Shown: one piece after another, positions 1-8,692 of the stretch | How the letters are laid out: the number at the start of each line of letters is the position of its first letter | Numbering within the stretch: position 1 is the stretch's first letter | From: Allobosea sp. | Lineage (GTDB): Bacteria > Pseudomonadota > Alphaproteobacteria > Rhizobiales > Beijerinckiaceae | NCBI RefSeq assembly: GCF_030695125.1 | Contig: NZ_JAUYTP010000029.1 | Span: forward strand, 248,001-312,000 | Length of the DNA stretch: 64,000 bases | Direction: 5' to 3' | Program-made: the position numbers and the translations under genes | Notes under the pieces: model-generated | Database searches by the model: none | What the model saw: only the letters and a program-made list of their open reading frames with translations | Told to the model about the DNA's origin: nothing

Positions 1-740
1 AGGCCGGCGTCATCGAGACGATCGACTACGCCAAGATCCCCAACGCCAAGAACCTGATTCCGGCGATGAAGTATCCCTATGGCGTCGGACACATCTATTC
101 CGGCAACGTGGTGATCTACAATCCCAAGGTCATCACGGCAGCCCCGACCGGCTTCAAGGACTGGCTCGACCCCAAGCACGGCAACAAGATCGGCTTCATC
201 GACATCCAGTACCAGTCGATCATGATCGCGGCCTCGCTCGCCGGCACCAATGGCGCCAGCATGAACGACCTCGACAAGGCCAAGGAAGTGCTGATGGCCG
301 TCAAGAAGGCCGGCGCCCGCGTCTACCCGACCAACGAAGCGTTCGCCGCCGCGATGAAGAACGAGGAGATCGGCATCAGCGCGATCTGGAAGGCGCGCGT
401 CGTGCAGTGGCAGAACGCCGGCATCCCCTGCGAGGCCGTCTCGCCGGTGGAAGGCATCCCGATCTATGTCTCGGGCTTCGTCATCCAGAAGAACGCGCCC
501 AACAAGGACAATGCCTACGCCTACATGAATGCGATGCTGGAGAAGGCGCCGCAGGAGGCCTTCGCGGTCGACATGGGCTATAACGGCACCGTCACCGGCC
601 TCACCGTCGCGCCTGATCTGCAAAAGCGCATCGGCTTCACGCCCGAGGAGGAGAAGAAGCTCCGCGACCTCGACTACGCCTTCCTCGCCAAGAACGATTC
701 GGCGATGAAGGAGTGGTGGGACAAGGTCTTCAAGGCGTGA
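1..740 (+). CDS. ABC transporter substrate-binding protein, 3' part
   Basis: The reading frame is already open at the window edge (codons from base 3), so the N-terminus and signal peptide lie outside. About 245 C-terminal residues are visible. They have the look of a periplasmic binding protein of the spermidine/putrescine or iron class (PotD / SBP_bac_6-8): a second-lobe core, a G-F-V-I strand, and a C-terminal KEWWDKVF helix. The role would be ligand capture for the permease that follows. The next gene lies about 130 bases downstream with a palindromic repeat between them. Substrate cannot be told from this part. Confidence 0.8.
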   Translation, partial: AGVIETIDYAKIPNAKNLIPAMKYPYGVGHIYSGNVVIYNPKVITAAPTGFKDWLDPKHGNKIGFIDIQYQSIMIAASLAGTNGASMNDLDKAKEVLMAVKKAGARVYPTNEAFAAAMKNEEIGISAIWKARVVQWQNAGIPCEAVSPVEGIPIYVSGFVIQKNAPNKDNAYAYMNAMLEKAPQEAFAVDMGYNGTVTGLTVAPDLQKRIGFTPEEEKKLRDLDYAFLAKNDSAMKEWWDKVFKA

Positions 741-755
741 TGAACGCGGCTGGCA

Positions 756-863
756 CGTCATTCTCGGGCGGCGCTTTGCGCCGCCCCGAGAACCTCGTCA
801 CGATGAAGGCGCGGTCGTCCGCGTCCGCGTCCGGAGATGCTCGGGTCGAGCCCGAGCATGACG
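756..863. repeat. Dispersed palindromic intergenic repeat (type A)
   Basis: The unit begins CGTCATTCTCGGGCGG and ends GCCCGAGCATGACGG. It contains an internal hairpin, TTCTCGGGCGGCGC paired with GCGCCGCCCCGAGAA with one bulged base. A second copy with the same ends lies at 48247-48324. It sits between two same-strand ABC genes, so it may also affect transcript stability. Confidence 0.7.
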
Positions 864-873
864 GAGCCATGCC

Positions 874-1746
874 ATGAGCACGACCGCTCCCGAACCCGTC
901 GCCGGCGCGCGCACCGGCCTGGCCGGCCTGCTCGTCGTGCCGGCGACGCTCTTCGTCGCGATCGGGCTTCTTGGCCCGATCGCGATCCTGTTCCGCTATT
1001 CGCTCAACCAGTTCATTCCCGGCCAGTTCATGGTCGACGGGCTGACGATCGAGAACTACGTCAAGTTCTTCACCGACGGCTATTATCTCAACGTGCTCGC
1101 CCGCACCGTGCGCGTCGCCGTGGTCTGCACGGTGGCGTGCCTGATCATGGGCTTCCCGCTGGCCTATGTGCTCGCGCGCACCCAGAGCCGCTTCAAGAAC
1201 CTGCTGATCATCGCGGTCGTGTTGCCGCTCTTCGTCGGCAATGCGGTCCGAGCCGCCGGCTGGATGACCGCGTTCGGCAGCAGGGGCGCTCTCAACGCCT
1301 CGCTGATGGGCATGGGGCTGATCGACCAGCCGCTTGAGATCATGTTCACCGAGAACGCCGTGCTGATCGGCATCATCGCCGTCAACCTGCCCTTCATGGT
1401 GCTGACGCTGCAGAGCGTGATCGAAGGCATCCCGCGCAATGTCGAGGAGGCCGCCTTCAGCCTCGGCGCCGGGCCGGCCGCGATGTTTCGCCGCGTGCTT
1501 TGGCCGCTCGCTTTGCCCGGCATCCTGGCGGGCACCATCCTGACCTTCATCCTGGCGATGAACGCCTATGCCACGCCGGTCCTGCTCGGCGGACCCCGGT
1601 TCCAGATGATGGGGCCGCTGGTCTACGGCCAGTTCGCCCAGCAGAACAACTGGCCCTTCGGCGGCGCGATCTCGTTCATCCTGATGACGGCGACGATCAT
1701 CCTCACCGTCGCGGCGCATCTGATCGTGCAGCGGCGCTATCGCTGA
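874..1746 (+). CDS. ABC transporter permease, PotB/CUT-type (spermidine/putrescine family)
   Basis: Inner-membrane permease of 290 residues with about six hydrophobic segments and a BPD_transp_1 core. The EAA-type loop is near residue 190 (E-E-A-A-F-S-L-G-A-G-P), where the ATPase docks. ATG at 874 is preceded by ACGGAG about 8 bases upstream. It follows the binding protein on the same strand. No second permease or ATPase follows before a strong terminator-like hairpin, so the rest of the importer must lie upstream of the window. Substrate is inferred only from the family (polyamine, putrescine, or Fe/thiamine-like). Confidence 0.85.
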   Translation: MSTTAPEPVAGARTGLAGLLVVPATLFVAIGLLGPIAILFRYSLNQFIPGQFMVDGLTIENYVKFFTDGYYLNVLARTVRVAVVCTVACLIMGFPLAYVLARTQSRFKNLLIIAVVLPLFVGNAVRAAGWMTAFGSRGALNASLMGMGLIDQPLEIMFTENAVLIGIIAVNLPFMVLTLQSVIEGIPRNVEEAAFSLGAGPAAMFRRVLWPLALPGILAGTILTFILAMNAYATPVLLGGPRFQMMGPLVYGQFAQQNNWPFGGAISFILMTATIILTVAAHLIVQRRYR

Positions 1747-1778
1747 TCCGGGCCGCGCGCCTGCGGCCCAGCGTCACT

Positions 1779-1813
1779 GGCCCCCGCGCTGGTCAAGCGC
1801 GCGGGGGCCCTTT
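1779..1813 (+). terminator. Rho-independent terminator-like hairpin after the ABC permease
   Basis: GGCCCCCGCGC (1779-1789) pairs with GCGCGGGGGCC (1799-1809) and is followed by CTTT. It closes the ABC operon before the HIG1 gene. The T-run is short, so strength is uncertain. Confidence 0.6.
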
Positions 1814-1825
1814 AAGGGCTGATCC

Positions 1826-2014
1826 ATGACATTCACAGGCTCCCTCGTTCCAGTCGCCGTCGGCGCTGTCGCCGTCGTTCTCGTCCTCGGGCTGGCGAAC
1901 ATGCTGCGCGGCGGCAGCGCCGGTACCTCGCAGAAGCTGATGCGCCTGCGGGTGATCCTGCAATTCGTCGCGATCCTCGTCATTCTCCTCGTGCTGTGGT
2001 GGCGCAGCGCCTGA
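1826..2014 (+). CDS. HIG1-domain twin transmembrane protein
   Basis: A 62-residue membrane protein with two hydrophobic helices (about 6-26 and 43-60). They are joined by a short loop carrying the Q-K-L-M-R-L-R-V-x-x-Q motif typical of HIG_1_N (hypoxia-induced gene 1) proteins. Mitochondrial relatives act in respiratory supercomplex or cytochrome oxidase assembly; bacterial relatives are poorly characterised. In Rhizobiales this small gene commonly precedes the corrinoid adenosyltransferase and etf genes, as here. It starts 13 bases after the preceding hairpin, so it probably has its own transcript. Confidence 0.85.
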   Translation: MTFTGSLVPVAVGAVAVVLVLGLANMLRGGSAGTSQKLMRLRVILQFVAILVILLVLWWRSA

Positions 2015-2220
2015 GCCGGCGTCGCCCGCACCGCGCAGGCGCGTGCGGCGTCACAGAGCGTTTCCACAACCCACAGTTTTCACAAGACCCTGATATTTAA
2101 CGCTTAATGCTTGCCGGCCGTGTCTGCCCCCGGCCCGCCGCCGCAATCGAGCCATAATCTCGTCATGAGTTTCGGCGATCCGTTAACCTCAATCCCGCCG
2201 ACACAAAGAACAATTTGCCC

Positions 2221-2814
2221 ATGTTTCGCGTCGCGTTGCTGCTCCTGGCCGGTTCCCTGATGGCGTGGCCCGTCGCCGCGCCCGCGCAGGGTCTCCCGGC
2301 CGGTGCCTCCAGCTACGCACCGACGGGCGAACCCGCACCCGCCCTGTCCTGGGAAGCGCGCATCGGCGCCGCCGTCGCCAATCCGGGCGGCCGCGAGAGC
2401 GGGCTGCTCAACTTCAGCGGCGAGATCGCGACGCCGCGGCCCTTCACCCTGACAGACCGCTTCGCCAACGCCTTCATGCCGCGCTTCCATCTCGGCACCA
2501 GCGCGAATTTCAACGGCACGCGCTATGCCTATGCAGGCGCGACCTGGACGCTCGATCTGACCAAGACCGTCTTCGCCGAGGCCAGCTTCGGCGCGGCTGT
2601 CAACGACGGCAAGACCGGCGCCATCATCCCCCAGGACCGTCTCAACCTCGGCTGCAATTCGGGCACCCGCGAGGCCGCCGCGCTCGGCGTCCGCCTCAAC
2701 GACCGCTGGAGCCTGGTCGCGACGCTCGAGCATTTCAGCACGGCCGGCTGCTCCGACCGCACCCAGCCCCGCGGCCCCGCCAATGTCGGCGCGCGCCTGG
2801 GCTACACCTTCTGA
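2221..2814 (+). CDS. PagL-like outer-membrane beta-barrel protein (acyloxyacyl hydrolase family)
   Basis: A 197-residue exported protein with a signal peptide ending at A-P-A-Q-G, then alternating beta-barrel sequence and a C-terminal G-Y-T-F. The E-H-F-S segment (H171, S173) matches the His-x-Ser of PagL lipid A 3-O-deacylases, and F-G-A-A-V-N-D-G-K-T-G also fits the family. The catalytic Glu, expected roughly 14 residues after the His, is not seen; the corresponding stretch is Q-P-R-G-P-A. It could therefore be an inactive or divergent relative. ATG 2221 is preferred over an in-frame TTG at 2215. Confidence 0.6.
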   Translation: MFRVALLLLAGSLMAWPVAAPAQGLPAGASSYAPTGEPAPALSWEARIGAAVANPGGRESGLLNFSGEIATPRPFTLTDRFANAFMPRFHLGTSANFNGTRYAYAGATWTLDLTKTVFAEASFGAAVNDGKTGAIIPQDRLNLGCNSGTREAAALGVRLNDRWSLVATLEHFSTAGCSDRTQPRGPANVGARLGYTF

Positions 2815-2876
2815 TAGAAGGCCTCTGCGCTCACGCGACACCTTCCGTCCCGCGCGCGGCGCGCTATAAGGCGGTC

Positions 2877-3458
2877 ATGGTCAAGCTCAATCGAATCTAC
2901 ACCCGCACCGGCGACGACGGCACCACGGGTCTGACGACAGGCCCCCGGCGCCCGAAATACGATCTGCGCGTGGCCGCCTATGGCACGATCGACGAAACCA
3001 ATGCCTGCATCGGCATCGCGCGGCTGCACGCCGCGCTCGAGGATCCCGCCGTCGATGCCATGCTTGGCGCGATCAGCAACGACCTGTTCGATCTCGGCGC
3101 TGACCTGTCGACCCCCGATACGGGCGAGCCGCCGGCCTATGAGCCGCTGCGCATCGTCCAGGCTCAGGTCGAGCGGATCGAGGCCGATATCGACCGGCTC
3201 AACGAGGAACTTCCGCCTTTGCGCTCCTTCGTCCTGCCCGGCGGCACGCCGGCGGCGACGCATCTGCATCTGGCGCGCACGGTCAGCCGCCGCGCCGAGC
3301 GGCTGATGACCGAACTGGCCCAGACGCAAGGCGAGATCGTCGGCGAGCCGGCGCTGCAATACGTCAACCGCCTGTCCGACTTCCTCTTCGTCGCGTCGCG
3401 CTATCTCAACGCCAAGGCAAAGGGCGACGTGCTCTGGGTGCCCGGCCAGAACCGCTAG
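2877..3458 (+). CDS. pduO: Cob(I)alamin adenosyltransferase, PduO type
   Basis: A 193-residue cytosolic enzyme that transfers the 5'-deoxyadenosyl group from ATP to Co(I) corrinoid, making adenosylcobalamin. The ATP-binding Y-T-R-T-G-D-D-G-T-T-G-L lies at residues 8-19. Further family motifs are V-L-P-G-G, R-T-V-S-R-R-A-E-R and Y-V-N-R-L-S-D. The frame is open much further upstream, but those codons overlap the PagL-like gene, so ATG 2877 is the real start; it also matches family length. It is followed 8 bases later by the rhomboid gene. Confidence 0.95.
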   Translation: MVKLNRIYTRTGDDGTTGLTTGPRRPKYDLRVAAYGTIDETNACIGIARLHAALEDPAVDAMLGAISNDLFDLGADLSTPDTGEPPAYEPLRIVQAQVERIEADIDRLNEELPPLRSFVLPGGTPAATHLHLARTVSRRAERLMTELAQTQGEIVGEPALQYVNRLSDFLFVASRYLNAKAKGDVLWVPGQNR

Positions 3459-3466
3459 CGCCAGGG

Positions 3467-4162
3467 GTGTTCATACCCCTGCATGACGGTGTGCCGCTGC
3501 GCTTCATGCGCGCGCCTTACGTCTCCTATGCGCTGATCGCGACCTGCGTCGCAGTCTATCTGCTGATGACGCTGTGGCAGAGCACCGAAGAGCAGATCGC
3601 GGTCGCTGCCGGCTTCGGGCTGATCCCCTCCGTCTTCTTCGGCGCGGCGCAATTGCCGGCGGATCTGGTGCAGGCGCCGCCCTGGCTGACGCTGTTCAGC
3701 AATGTCCTGCTGCATGTCGGCCTCGCGCATCTGTTCGGCAACATGCTCTTCCTCTGGGTCTTCGGCGACAATGTCGAGGACGCGATGGGCCATCTGCGCT
3801 TCCTGCTGTTCTTCGTCCTTTGCGGGCTCGGCGGCTCGCTGGCGCATGCGCTGATGAATCCGACCTCCGACCAGCCGCTGGTCGGGGCCTCGGGCGCCAT
3901 CTCGGGCGTCATCGCGGCCTATCTGATGCTCTATCCGCGCGTGCGGATCTGGGGGCTGGCCTTCAACTGGATTCCGCTGCGCATCACCGCGCTCTATGCG
4001 ATCGCGGCCTGGATTCTGTTCCAGCTCGTGCAGGGCCTGGTCGATCCCGATGGCCATGTCGGCTGGTGGGCCCATCTCGGCGGGCTTGGCACCGGAGCGG
4101 CTCTGACGCCGCTGTTCATCCACCGCCGCATGACGCTGTTCGGGCGCGCCGCGCGCGGCTGA
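3467..4162 (+). CDS. Rhomboid family intramembrane serine protease
   Basis: A 231-residue polytopic membrane protein. The catalytic pair is visible: Ser142 in G-A-S-G-A-I-S-G and His203 in W-A-H-L-G-G-L. A G-N-M-L-F-L-W-V-F-G-D-N segment supplies the usual oxyanion/TM2 Asn. Rhomboids cleave single-pass membrane proteins within the bilayer; the substrate here is unknown. The start is GTG at 3467, only 8 bases after the adenosyltransferase stop and with CAGGGG upstream, so the two genes are probably co-transcribed. Confidence 0.92.
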   Translation: MFIPLHDGVPLRFMRAPYVSYALIATCVAVYLLMTLWQSTEEQIAVAAGFGLIPSVFFGAAQLPADLVQAPPWLTLFSNVLLHVGLAHLFGNMLFLWVFGDNVEDAMGHLRFLLFFVLCGLGGSLAHALMNPTSDQPLVGASGAISGVIAAYLMLYPRVRIWGLAFNWIPLRITALYAIAAWILFQLVQGLVDPDGHVGWWAHLGGLGTGAALTPLFIHRRMTLFGRAARG

Positions 4163-4202
4163 GGCGCGCCCTTGGGGCATCGTGCATGGGCAAATCGCGG
4201 CG

Positions 4203-4232
4203 TTGACAAGCGCAAACGGCCGTCGTTACGGT
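4203..4232 (+). promoter_or_regulatory. Likely sigma-70 promoter for etfBA
   Basis: TTGACA at 4203-4208 (perfect -35) is followed after 18 bases by TACGGT at 4227-4232, about 110 bases before the etfB start. The -10 is only a partial match. This is the only good promoter match in the rhomboid-etfB gap. Confidence 0.5.
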
Positions 4233-4351
4233 CCCACCGCATTCCAGCCGAGAGCCGCGATGCCGCCATCCTGCCGCCGGTCGCAACGCGGCCTCGAACA
4301 GGGTGCAGGGTGCGGCTGAGACAGCCTCTTTTCTGAACGGTGATGATGACG

Positions 4352-5101
4352 ATGAAGATCCTGGTGCCCGTCAAGCGGGTTGTCGACTACAACGTGAAAA
4401 TCCGCGTCAAGGCGGACGGTTCGGGCGTCGAACTCGCCAACGTCAAGATGTCGATGAACCCCTTCGACGAGATCGCCGTCGAGGAGGCGCTGCGCCTGAA
4501 GGAAGCCGGCAAGGCAACCGAGGTCGTCGTGGTCTCGATCGGCCCGGCGCAGGCCGCAGAGACGATCCGCACCGGGCTGGCCATGGGCGCCGACCGCGGC
4601 ATCCTGGTCAAGGTCGACGGCCCGGTCGAGCCTCTGGCCGTCGCCAAGCTGCTGAAGAAGGTCGTCGAGCAGGAAAGCCCGCAGCTCGTCATCCTCGGCA
4701 AGCAGGCGATCGACGACGATTCCAACCAGACCGGCCAGATGCGGGCGGCCCTGCTCGGCTGGCCGCAGGGCACCTTCGCCTCGAAGGTCGTGGCCGGCGA
4801 CGGCGAGATCGACGTCACCCGCGAGGTCGATGGCGGCCTGCAGACGGTCGGCTTGAAGCTGCCCGCGATCGTCACCACCGATCTGCGCCTGAACGAGCCG
4901 CGCTACGCCTCGCTGCCCAACATCATGAAGGCCAAGAAGAAGCCGCTCGACGAGACCTCGGCCGAAGCGCTGGGCGTCGATGTCGCGCCGCGCCTCAAGG
5001 TCATCAAGACCGTCGAGCCGGCCGGCCGCTCGGCCGGCATCAAGGTCGGCTCCGCTGCCGAACTGGTGTCCAAGCTCAAGAACGAAGCCGGAGTTCTCTG
5101 A
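4352..5101 (+). CDS. etfB: Electron transfer flavoprotein beta subunit
   Basis: A 249-residue small subunit of the EtfAB heterodimer, which takes electrons from acyl-CoA and other dehydrogenases and passes them to ETF-quinone oxidoreductase. It begins [16 protein letters not shown], the normal family start. It also carries the L-G-K-Q-A-I-D-D-D segment that contacts the AMP/ADP site, and the recognition-loop region near 190-200. Several in-frame starts lie just upstream (GTG 4340, ATG 4343, ATG 4346); 4352 gives the usual length. etfA begins 2 bases after the stop. Confidence 0.95.
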   Translation: MKILVPVKRVVDYNVKIRVKADGSGVELANVKMSMNPFDEIAVEEALRLKEAGKATEVVVVSIGPAQAAETIRTGLAMGADRGILVKVDGPVEPLAVAKLLKKVVEQESPQLVILGKQAIDDDSNQTGQMRAALLGWPQGTFASKVVAGDGEIDVTREVDGGLQTVGLKLPAIVTTDLRLNEPRYASLPNIMKAKKKPLDETSAEALGVDVAPRLKVIKTVEPAGRSAGIKVGSAAELVSKLKNEAGVL

Positions 5102-5103
5102 TC

Positions 5104-6051
5104 ATGACGACGCTGCTTCTCGCCAAGCACGACAATGCCAGCCTCAACGAGGCGACCCGCAAGGCCCTGACCGCCGCCCGCCAGCTCGGCGCCCCCGTGC
5201 ATGTCCTCGTCGCCGGCCACGGCGCAAAGGCTGTGGCGGACGCCGCCGCCAGGCTCGACGGCGTCGAGAAGGTGCTGCTCGCCGATGACGCCGCCTATGC
5301 CCATCGCCTGGCCGAGCCTTTGGCCGCGCTGATCGTCTCGCTCGCCGGCGCCTATGACGCGATCGTCGCGCCGGGCACCACCACCGGCAAGAACGTGATG
5401 CCGCGCGTGGCCGCCCTGCTCGATGTGATGCAGGTCTCCGAGATCACCAAGGTCGTCTCATCAGACACCTTCGAGCGGCCGATCTATGCCGGCAACGCCA
5501 TCCAGACGGTGCAGGCGACTGACGCCAAGAAGGTCATCACCGTGCGCGGCGCGTCCTTCCAGGCGACCGCCGACGGCAGTGCCACCGCTCCTGTCGAGGC
5601 GGTCGCCGCAGCCGGCCATGACGGCCTGTCGAGCTTCAAGGGCGAGGAGGTCGCCAAATCCGACCGTCCCGAGCTCGCCTCGGCCAAGATCATCATTTCC
5701 GGCGGCCGCGCGCTGGGGTCGTCGGAGGCCTTCGGCAAGATCATCGAGCCCGTCGCCGACCGTCTCGGCGCGGCCATGGGCGCCTCGCGCGCCGCGGTCG
5801 ATGCCGGCTTTGCCCCCAATGACTGGCAGGTCGGCCAGACCGGCAAGGTCGTCGCCCCGGATCTCTACATCGCGGTCGGCATCTCCGGCGCGATCCAGCA
5901 TCTCGCCGGCATGAAGGATTCGAAGGTCATCGTCGCCATCAACAAGGACGAGGAGGCGCCGATCTTCCAGGTCGCCGATTACGGCCTCGTCGGCGATCTC
6001 TTCACCCTCCTGCCCGAGCTCGACGCCGAACTCGCGAAAATCGGCAAGTGA
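5104..6051 (+). CDS. etfA: Electron transfer flavoprotein alpha subunit
   Basis: A 315-residue large subunit of EtfAB. The C-terminal FAD domain is intact: S-G-G-R-A-L-G-S near 200, then [18 protein letters not shown] and [12 protein letters not shown], ending with the A-D-Y-G-L-V-G-D-L motif. It is two bases from etfB and clearly co-transcribed. With the downstream hydroxybutyryl-CoA dehydrogenase this forms a fatty-acid/poly-hydroxybutyrate oxidation cluster that is common in alphaproteobacteria. Confidence 0.96.
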   Translation: MTTLLLAKHDNASLNEATRKALTAARQLGAPVHVLVAGHGAKAVADAAARLDGVEKVLLADDAAYAHRLAEPLAALIVSLAGAYDAIVAPGTTTGKNVMPRVAALLDVMQVSEITKVVSSDTFERPIYAGNAIQTVQATDAKKVITVRGASFQATADGSATAPVEAVAAAGHDGLSSFKGEEVAKSDRPELASAKIIISGGRALGSSEAFGKIIEPVADRLGAAMGASRAAVDAGFAPNDWQVGQTGKVVAPDLYIAVGISGAIQHLAGMKDSKVIVAINKDEEAPIFQVADYGLVGDLFTLLPELDAELAKIGK

Positions 6052-6090
6052 ACTCGGGTGCGCCACGCGCCTGTGATTGATATATGAAGA

Positions 6091-6110
6091 GGCTGCCCTT
6101 CGGGGCAGCC
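6091..6110 (+). terminator. Hairpin between etfA and hbd
   Basis: GGCTGCCC and GGGCAGCC form an 8-base perfect stem around TTCG. There is no T-run after it, so it may be an attenuating or transcript-stabilising structure rather than a full terminator. Confidence 0.4.
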
Positions 6111-6159
6111 CGTATCCGTTTCCGCCATGGAAGCGATGACACCGGAGATGGAACAGACC

Positions 6160-7044
6160 ATGTCGGCTCAGGCGATCAGGACGATCGGCATCATCGGCGC
6201 GGGCCAGATGGGCAACGGCATCGCCCATGTGGCGGCCGTTGCCGGCTTCGAGGTCAGGCTGCACGACCTCGCCGAGGAGCGCATCAACGCCGCGCTGGCG
6301 ACGATCGACGGCAACATGGCCCGCCAGGTCGCCAAGGGTGCGATCGGCGACGAGATCCGGCGCGACGCGATGGCGAAGATCGTCGCGGCTCCGGGTCTGG
6401 AGGGCCTCGCCGATTGCGATCTCGTCATCGAGGCTGCGACCGAGAGCGAAGAGACCAAGCGCAAGATCTTCACCGCCGTCTGCCAGCACATCAAGCCCGA
6501 GACGATGCTGGCCTCGAACACCTCCTCGATCTCGATCACGCGGCTGGCGGCGGCGACCGACCGGCCCGAGCGCTTCATCGGCATTCATTTCATGAACCCC
6601 GTGCCGCTGATGCAGCTCGTCGAGCTGATCCGCGGCATCGCCACCGACGACCAGACCTTCGAGCTGGCCAAGGAGTTCGTCGGCAAGCTCCACAAGACCG
6701 TCTCGGTCTCCGAGGATTTCCCGGCCTTCATCGTCAACCGCATCCTGTTGCCGATGATCAACGAAGCCGTCTACACGCTCTATGAGGGCGTCGGCTCGGT
6801 CGAGGCGATCGACACCGCCATGAAGCTCGGCGCCAACCACCCGATGGGCCCGCTCCAGCTCGCCGACTTCATCGGCCTGGACACCTGCCTCTCGGTCATG
6901 CAGGTCCTGCATGATGGCCTCGCCGATTCCAAATATCGGCCCTGCCCGCTGCTGGTGAAATATGTCGAGGCCGGCTGGCTCGGCCGCAAGACCAAGCGCG
7001 GCTTCTACGATTACCGCGGCGAGAAGCCGGTCCCGACGCGCTGA
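6160..7044 (+). CDS. hbd: 3-hydroxybutyryl-CoA dehydrogenase
   Basis: A 294-residue NAD(P)-dependent enzyme interconverting 3-hydroxybutyryl-CoA and acetoacetyl-CoA. The Rossmann motif G-I-I-G-A-G-Q-M-G-N-G is at the N-terminus. S-N-T-S-S-I-S, H-F-M-N-P-V-P (catalytic His) and the C-terminal H-P-M-G-P-L-Q-L-A-D-F-I-G-L-D signature are all present. The frame is open from ATG 6127, but family members start at M-S-A-Q-A-I-R-T-I-G, so 6160 is chosen. It acts with EtfAB and unlinked acyl-CoA dehydrogenase and thiolase genes. Confidence 0.93.
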   Translation: MSAQAIRTIGIIGAGQMGNGIAHVAAVAGFEVRLHDLAEERINAALATIDGNMARQVAKGAIGDEIRRDAMAKIVAAPGLEGLADCDLVIEAATESEETKRKIFTAVCQHIKPETMLASNTSSISITRLAAATDRPERFIGIHFMNPVPLMQLVELIRGIATDDQTFELAKEFVGKLHKTVSVSEDFPAFIVNRILLPMINEAVYTLYEGVGSVEAIDTAMKLGANHPMGPLQLADFIGLDTCLSVMQVLHDGLADSKYRPCPLLVKYVEAGWLGRKTKRGFYDYRGEKPVPTR

Positions 7045-7080
7045 GTTCGGCGCAGGATCTCCTGCTCATCGGAAACGCGC

Positions 7081-7195
7081 CGTCATCCCGGGCGAAGCGA
7101 AGCGTAGACCCGGGATCCATTCCTGAACCTCTCAGAGCTGCGTTCCGGCATGGATCCCGGATCGGCGCGGCTACGCCGCTTGTCCGGGATGACAG
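7081..7195. repeat. Dispersed palindromic intergenic repeat (type B)
   Basis: The outer arms CGTCATCCCGGGCG and TTGTCCGGGATGACAG are inverted, with inner arms GACCCGGGATCCATTC and GGCATGGATCCCGGATC. A related unit lies at 26684-26791. It occupies most of the 292-base gap between hbd and the HNH gene, and no gene is seen in that gap. Confidence 0.7.
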
Positions 7196-7336
7196 CATGG
7201 TTGGCGTCGCGCGACATTGGCCACGCCATGTCCCGACGGCCCAATCGCCGCACCCCTTCACATTCCTGTCGTCCCGCGCTTACATTGATGTCGAGACGGG
7301 TTGAGTCCCGTCCGATGAAGCGGAGGTGCGGCGGGT

Positions 7337-7909
7337 TTGACGGCGCATGTGATGCATCCGATGGCCTCACCGGACAGTTGTCCGGCGCTGGTCCTCAACG
7401 CCGATTTTCGGCCGCTGAGCTATTATCCCCTCTCCTTGTGGAGCTGGCAGGATGCGATCAAGGCGGTCTTCATGGACCGCGTGAACATCGTGTCCGAATA
7501 CGACACGGTCGTCCGCAGCCCGAGCTTCGACATGCGGCTGCCCTCGGTCGTCTCTCTGAAGACCTATATCAAGCCCTCGCGCACGCCGGCCTTCACCCGC
7601 TTCAACGTCTTCCTGCGCGACCGCTTTTCCTGCCAGTATTGCGGCACCCGCGACGATCTCACCTTCGACCACGTCATTCCGCGCTCGAAGGGCGGCCTGA
7701 CGACCTGGGAGAACGTCGTGGCGGCCTGCTCGCCCTGCAATCTGCGCAAGGGCGACAAGATGCCGGCGACCGTCGACATGTTCCCGATGCAGAAGGCCTA
7801 CGCCCCGACGGTCAACGACCTGCACCGCAACGGCAAGCTCTTCCCGCCGAACTACCTGCACGAGAGCTGGCTCGACTATCTCTACTGGGACTCCGAACTG
7901 GAGCCGTGA
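7337..7909 (+). CDS. HNH endonuclease-fold protein
   Basis: A 190-residue protein with a C-terminal HNH/ribosomal-type zinc finger: C-Q-Y-C-G, then F-D-H-V-I-P-R-S-K-G-G-L-T-T-W-E-N, then C-S-P-C-N-L-R-K-G. The two CxxC pairs and the D-H/N/N residues of the beta-beta-alpha metal site are present. The N-terminal P-A-L-V-L-N-A-D-F-R-P-L-S-Y-Y-P segment is typical of a widely conserved chromosomal HNH family of unknown role, so restriction or homing activity should not be assumed. The start is TTG 7337, with GGAGG 10 bases upstream; ATG 7352 or 7361 are alternatives. Confidence 0.88.
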   Translation: MTAHVMHPMASPDSCPALVLNADFRPLSYYPLSLWSWQDAIKAVFMDRVNIVSEYDTVVRSPSFDMRLPSVVSLKTYIKPSRTPAFTRFNVFLRDRFSCQYCGTRDDLTFDHVIPRSKGGLTTWENVVAACSPCNLRKGDKMPATVDMFPMQKAYAPTVNDLHRNGKLFPPNYLHESWLDYLYWDSELEP

Positions 7910-7918
7910 GGCCGCGCG

Positions 7919-8440
7919 CTATGCGCTTCGCCGCCTGACGAGACCGCCCAGCGCCAGCCCCAGCAGCGCCAGCGAAGCCAGCGCGTTCCAGCCGGCCAGC
8001 GACAGCCCCAGAAACCGCCAGGCGGCTTCCGAGCAGGCGACGACGCGTGTCGTCTGGAGCTGCTTCATGAAGTCCTGCACGCCCGCCGCGACCGGCGCGG
8101 CCGCGCCGCCGCAGTCGTTGGGGCCGACGAACCAGCCCCATTCGACGCCGGAATGGTAGAGGCCGAGCCCGGTGCTCCAGGCCATCAGCCCGGCCAGCCC
8201 GAGCAGGACGAGCCCTTGCAGCCAGGCCGAGCGCGCCAGGACGAGACCAGCGGCCGCCAGCCCCATCGCGGCGTAATGCGGCAGGCGCTGCTCGAGGCAG
8301 AGCTTGCAGGGGCGCAGGCCCCAGACGATCTCGAAGAACCAGGCGCCGGCGATCAGGGCCAGGCAGCACAGGCCGATCAGCGCGATCAGGCGGGCGGGCG
8401 TGATCACCGGGGTCCGCACGTCAAGGGCAGAAGATGTCAT
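7919..8440 (-). CDS. dsbB: Disulfide bond formation protein DsbB
   Basis: A 173-residue inner-membrane protein with four hydrophobic helices. It has a periplasmic C-x-x-C (P-C-K-L-C-L-E-Q-R) after the first helix and a second cysteine pair (N-D-C-G-G and V-V-A-C-S-E-A). This is the four-cysteine layout that reoxidises DsbA and passes electrons to quinone. The frame is open to 8650, but the family-like N-terminus begins at ATG 8440. It converges with the HNH gene, with 9 bases between stops. Confidence 0.88.
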   Translation of the reverse strand: MTSSALDVRTPVITPARLIALIGLCCLALIAGAWFFEIVWGLRPCKLCLEQRLPHYAAMGLAAAGLVLARSAWLQGLVLLGLAGLMAWSTGLGLYHSGVEWGWFVGPNDCGGAAAPVAAGVQDFMKQLQTTRVVACSEAAWRFLGLSLAGWNALASLALLGLALGGLVRRRSA

Positions 8441-8692
8441 CGGCGGGCTCGGCGGCAGCGATCGGCGGGAAACGGCCGGACGCAATCCTGCAACCGGCTT
8501 TGCGGCCGAAATACAGCATCGGGGTCGTGACCGCAGCCCCTGCGCGATGACTTTTCCGGCGAGACCCTGGATCCGCGACAGCTGACCCTGTTCGGCGGGA
8601 GCACCGATCCTGGGGCGGGCCGACAACGCGACGGCGACGGGCGCTTCCACTTTTTGCCGCCCACCGCCCGATTGACCGGCGGCGGTCGATCG

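Noticed and set aside
730..1719. A 329-codon minus-strand frame opposite the ABC permease
   Set aside because: Its composition (Arg/Asp/Glu/Gln/His-rich, no motifs) is that of a shadow of a high-GC gene. Many similar long antisense frames in this window (e.g. 5461-6912, 52171-54432, 59677-60930) were dismissed for the same reason.
2265..2876. Frame joined upstream of the corrinoid adenosyltransferase, looking like a fusion
   Set aside because: The extra codons overlap the PagL-like gene in another frame and look like shadow sequence. The family start is at 2877.
4303..5103. Upstream extension of the EtfA frame
   Set aside because: It is the third frame of etfB; etfA has a clear start at 5104 and normal length.
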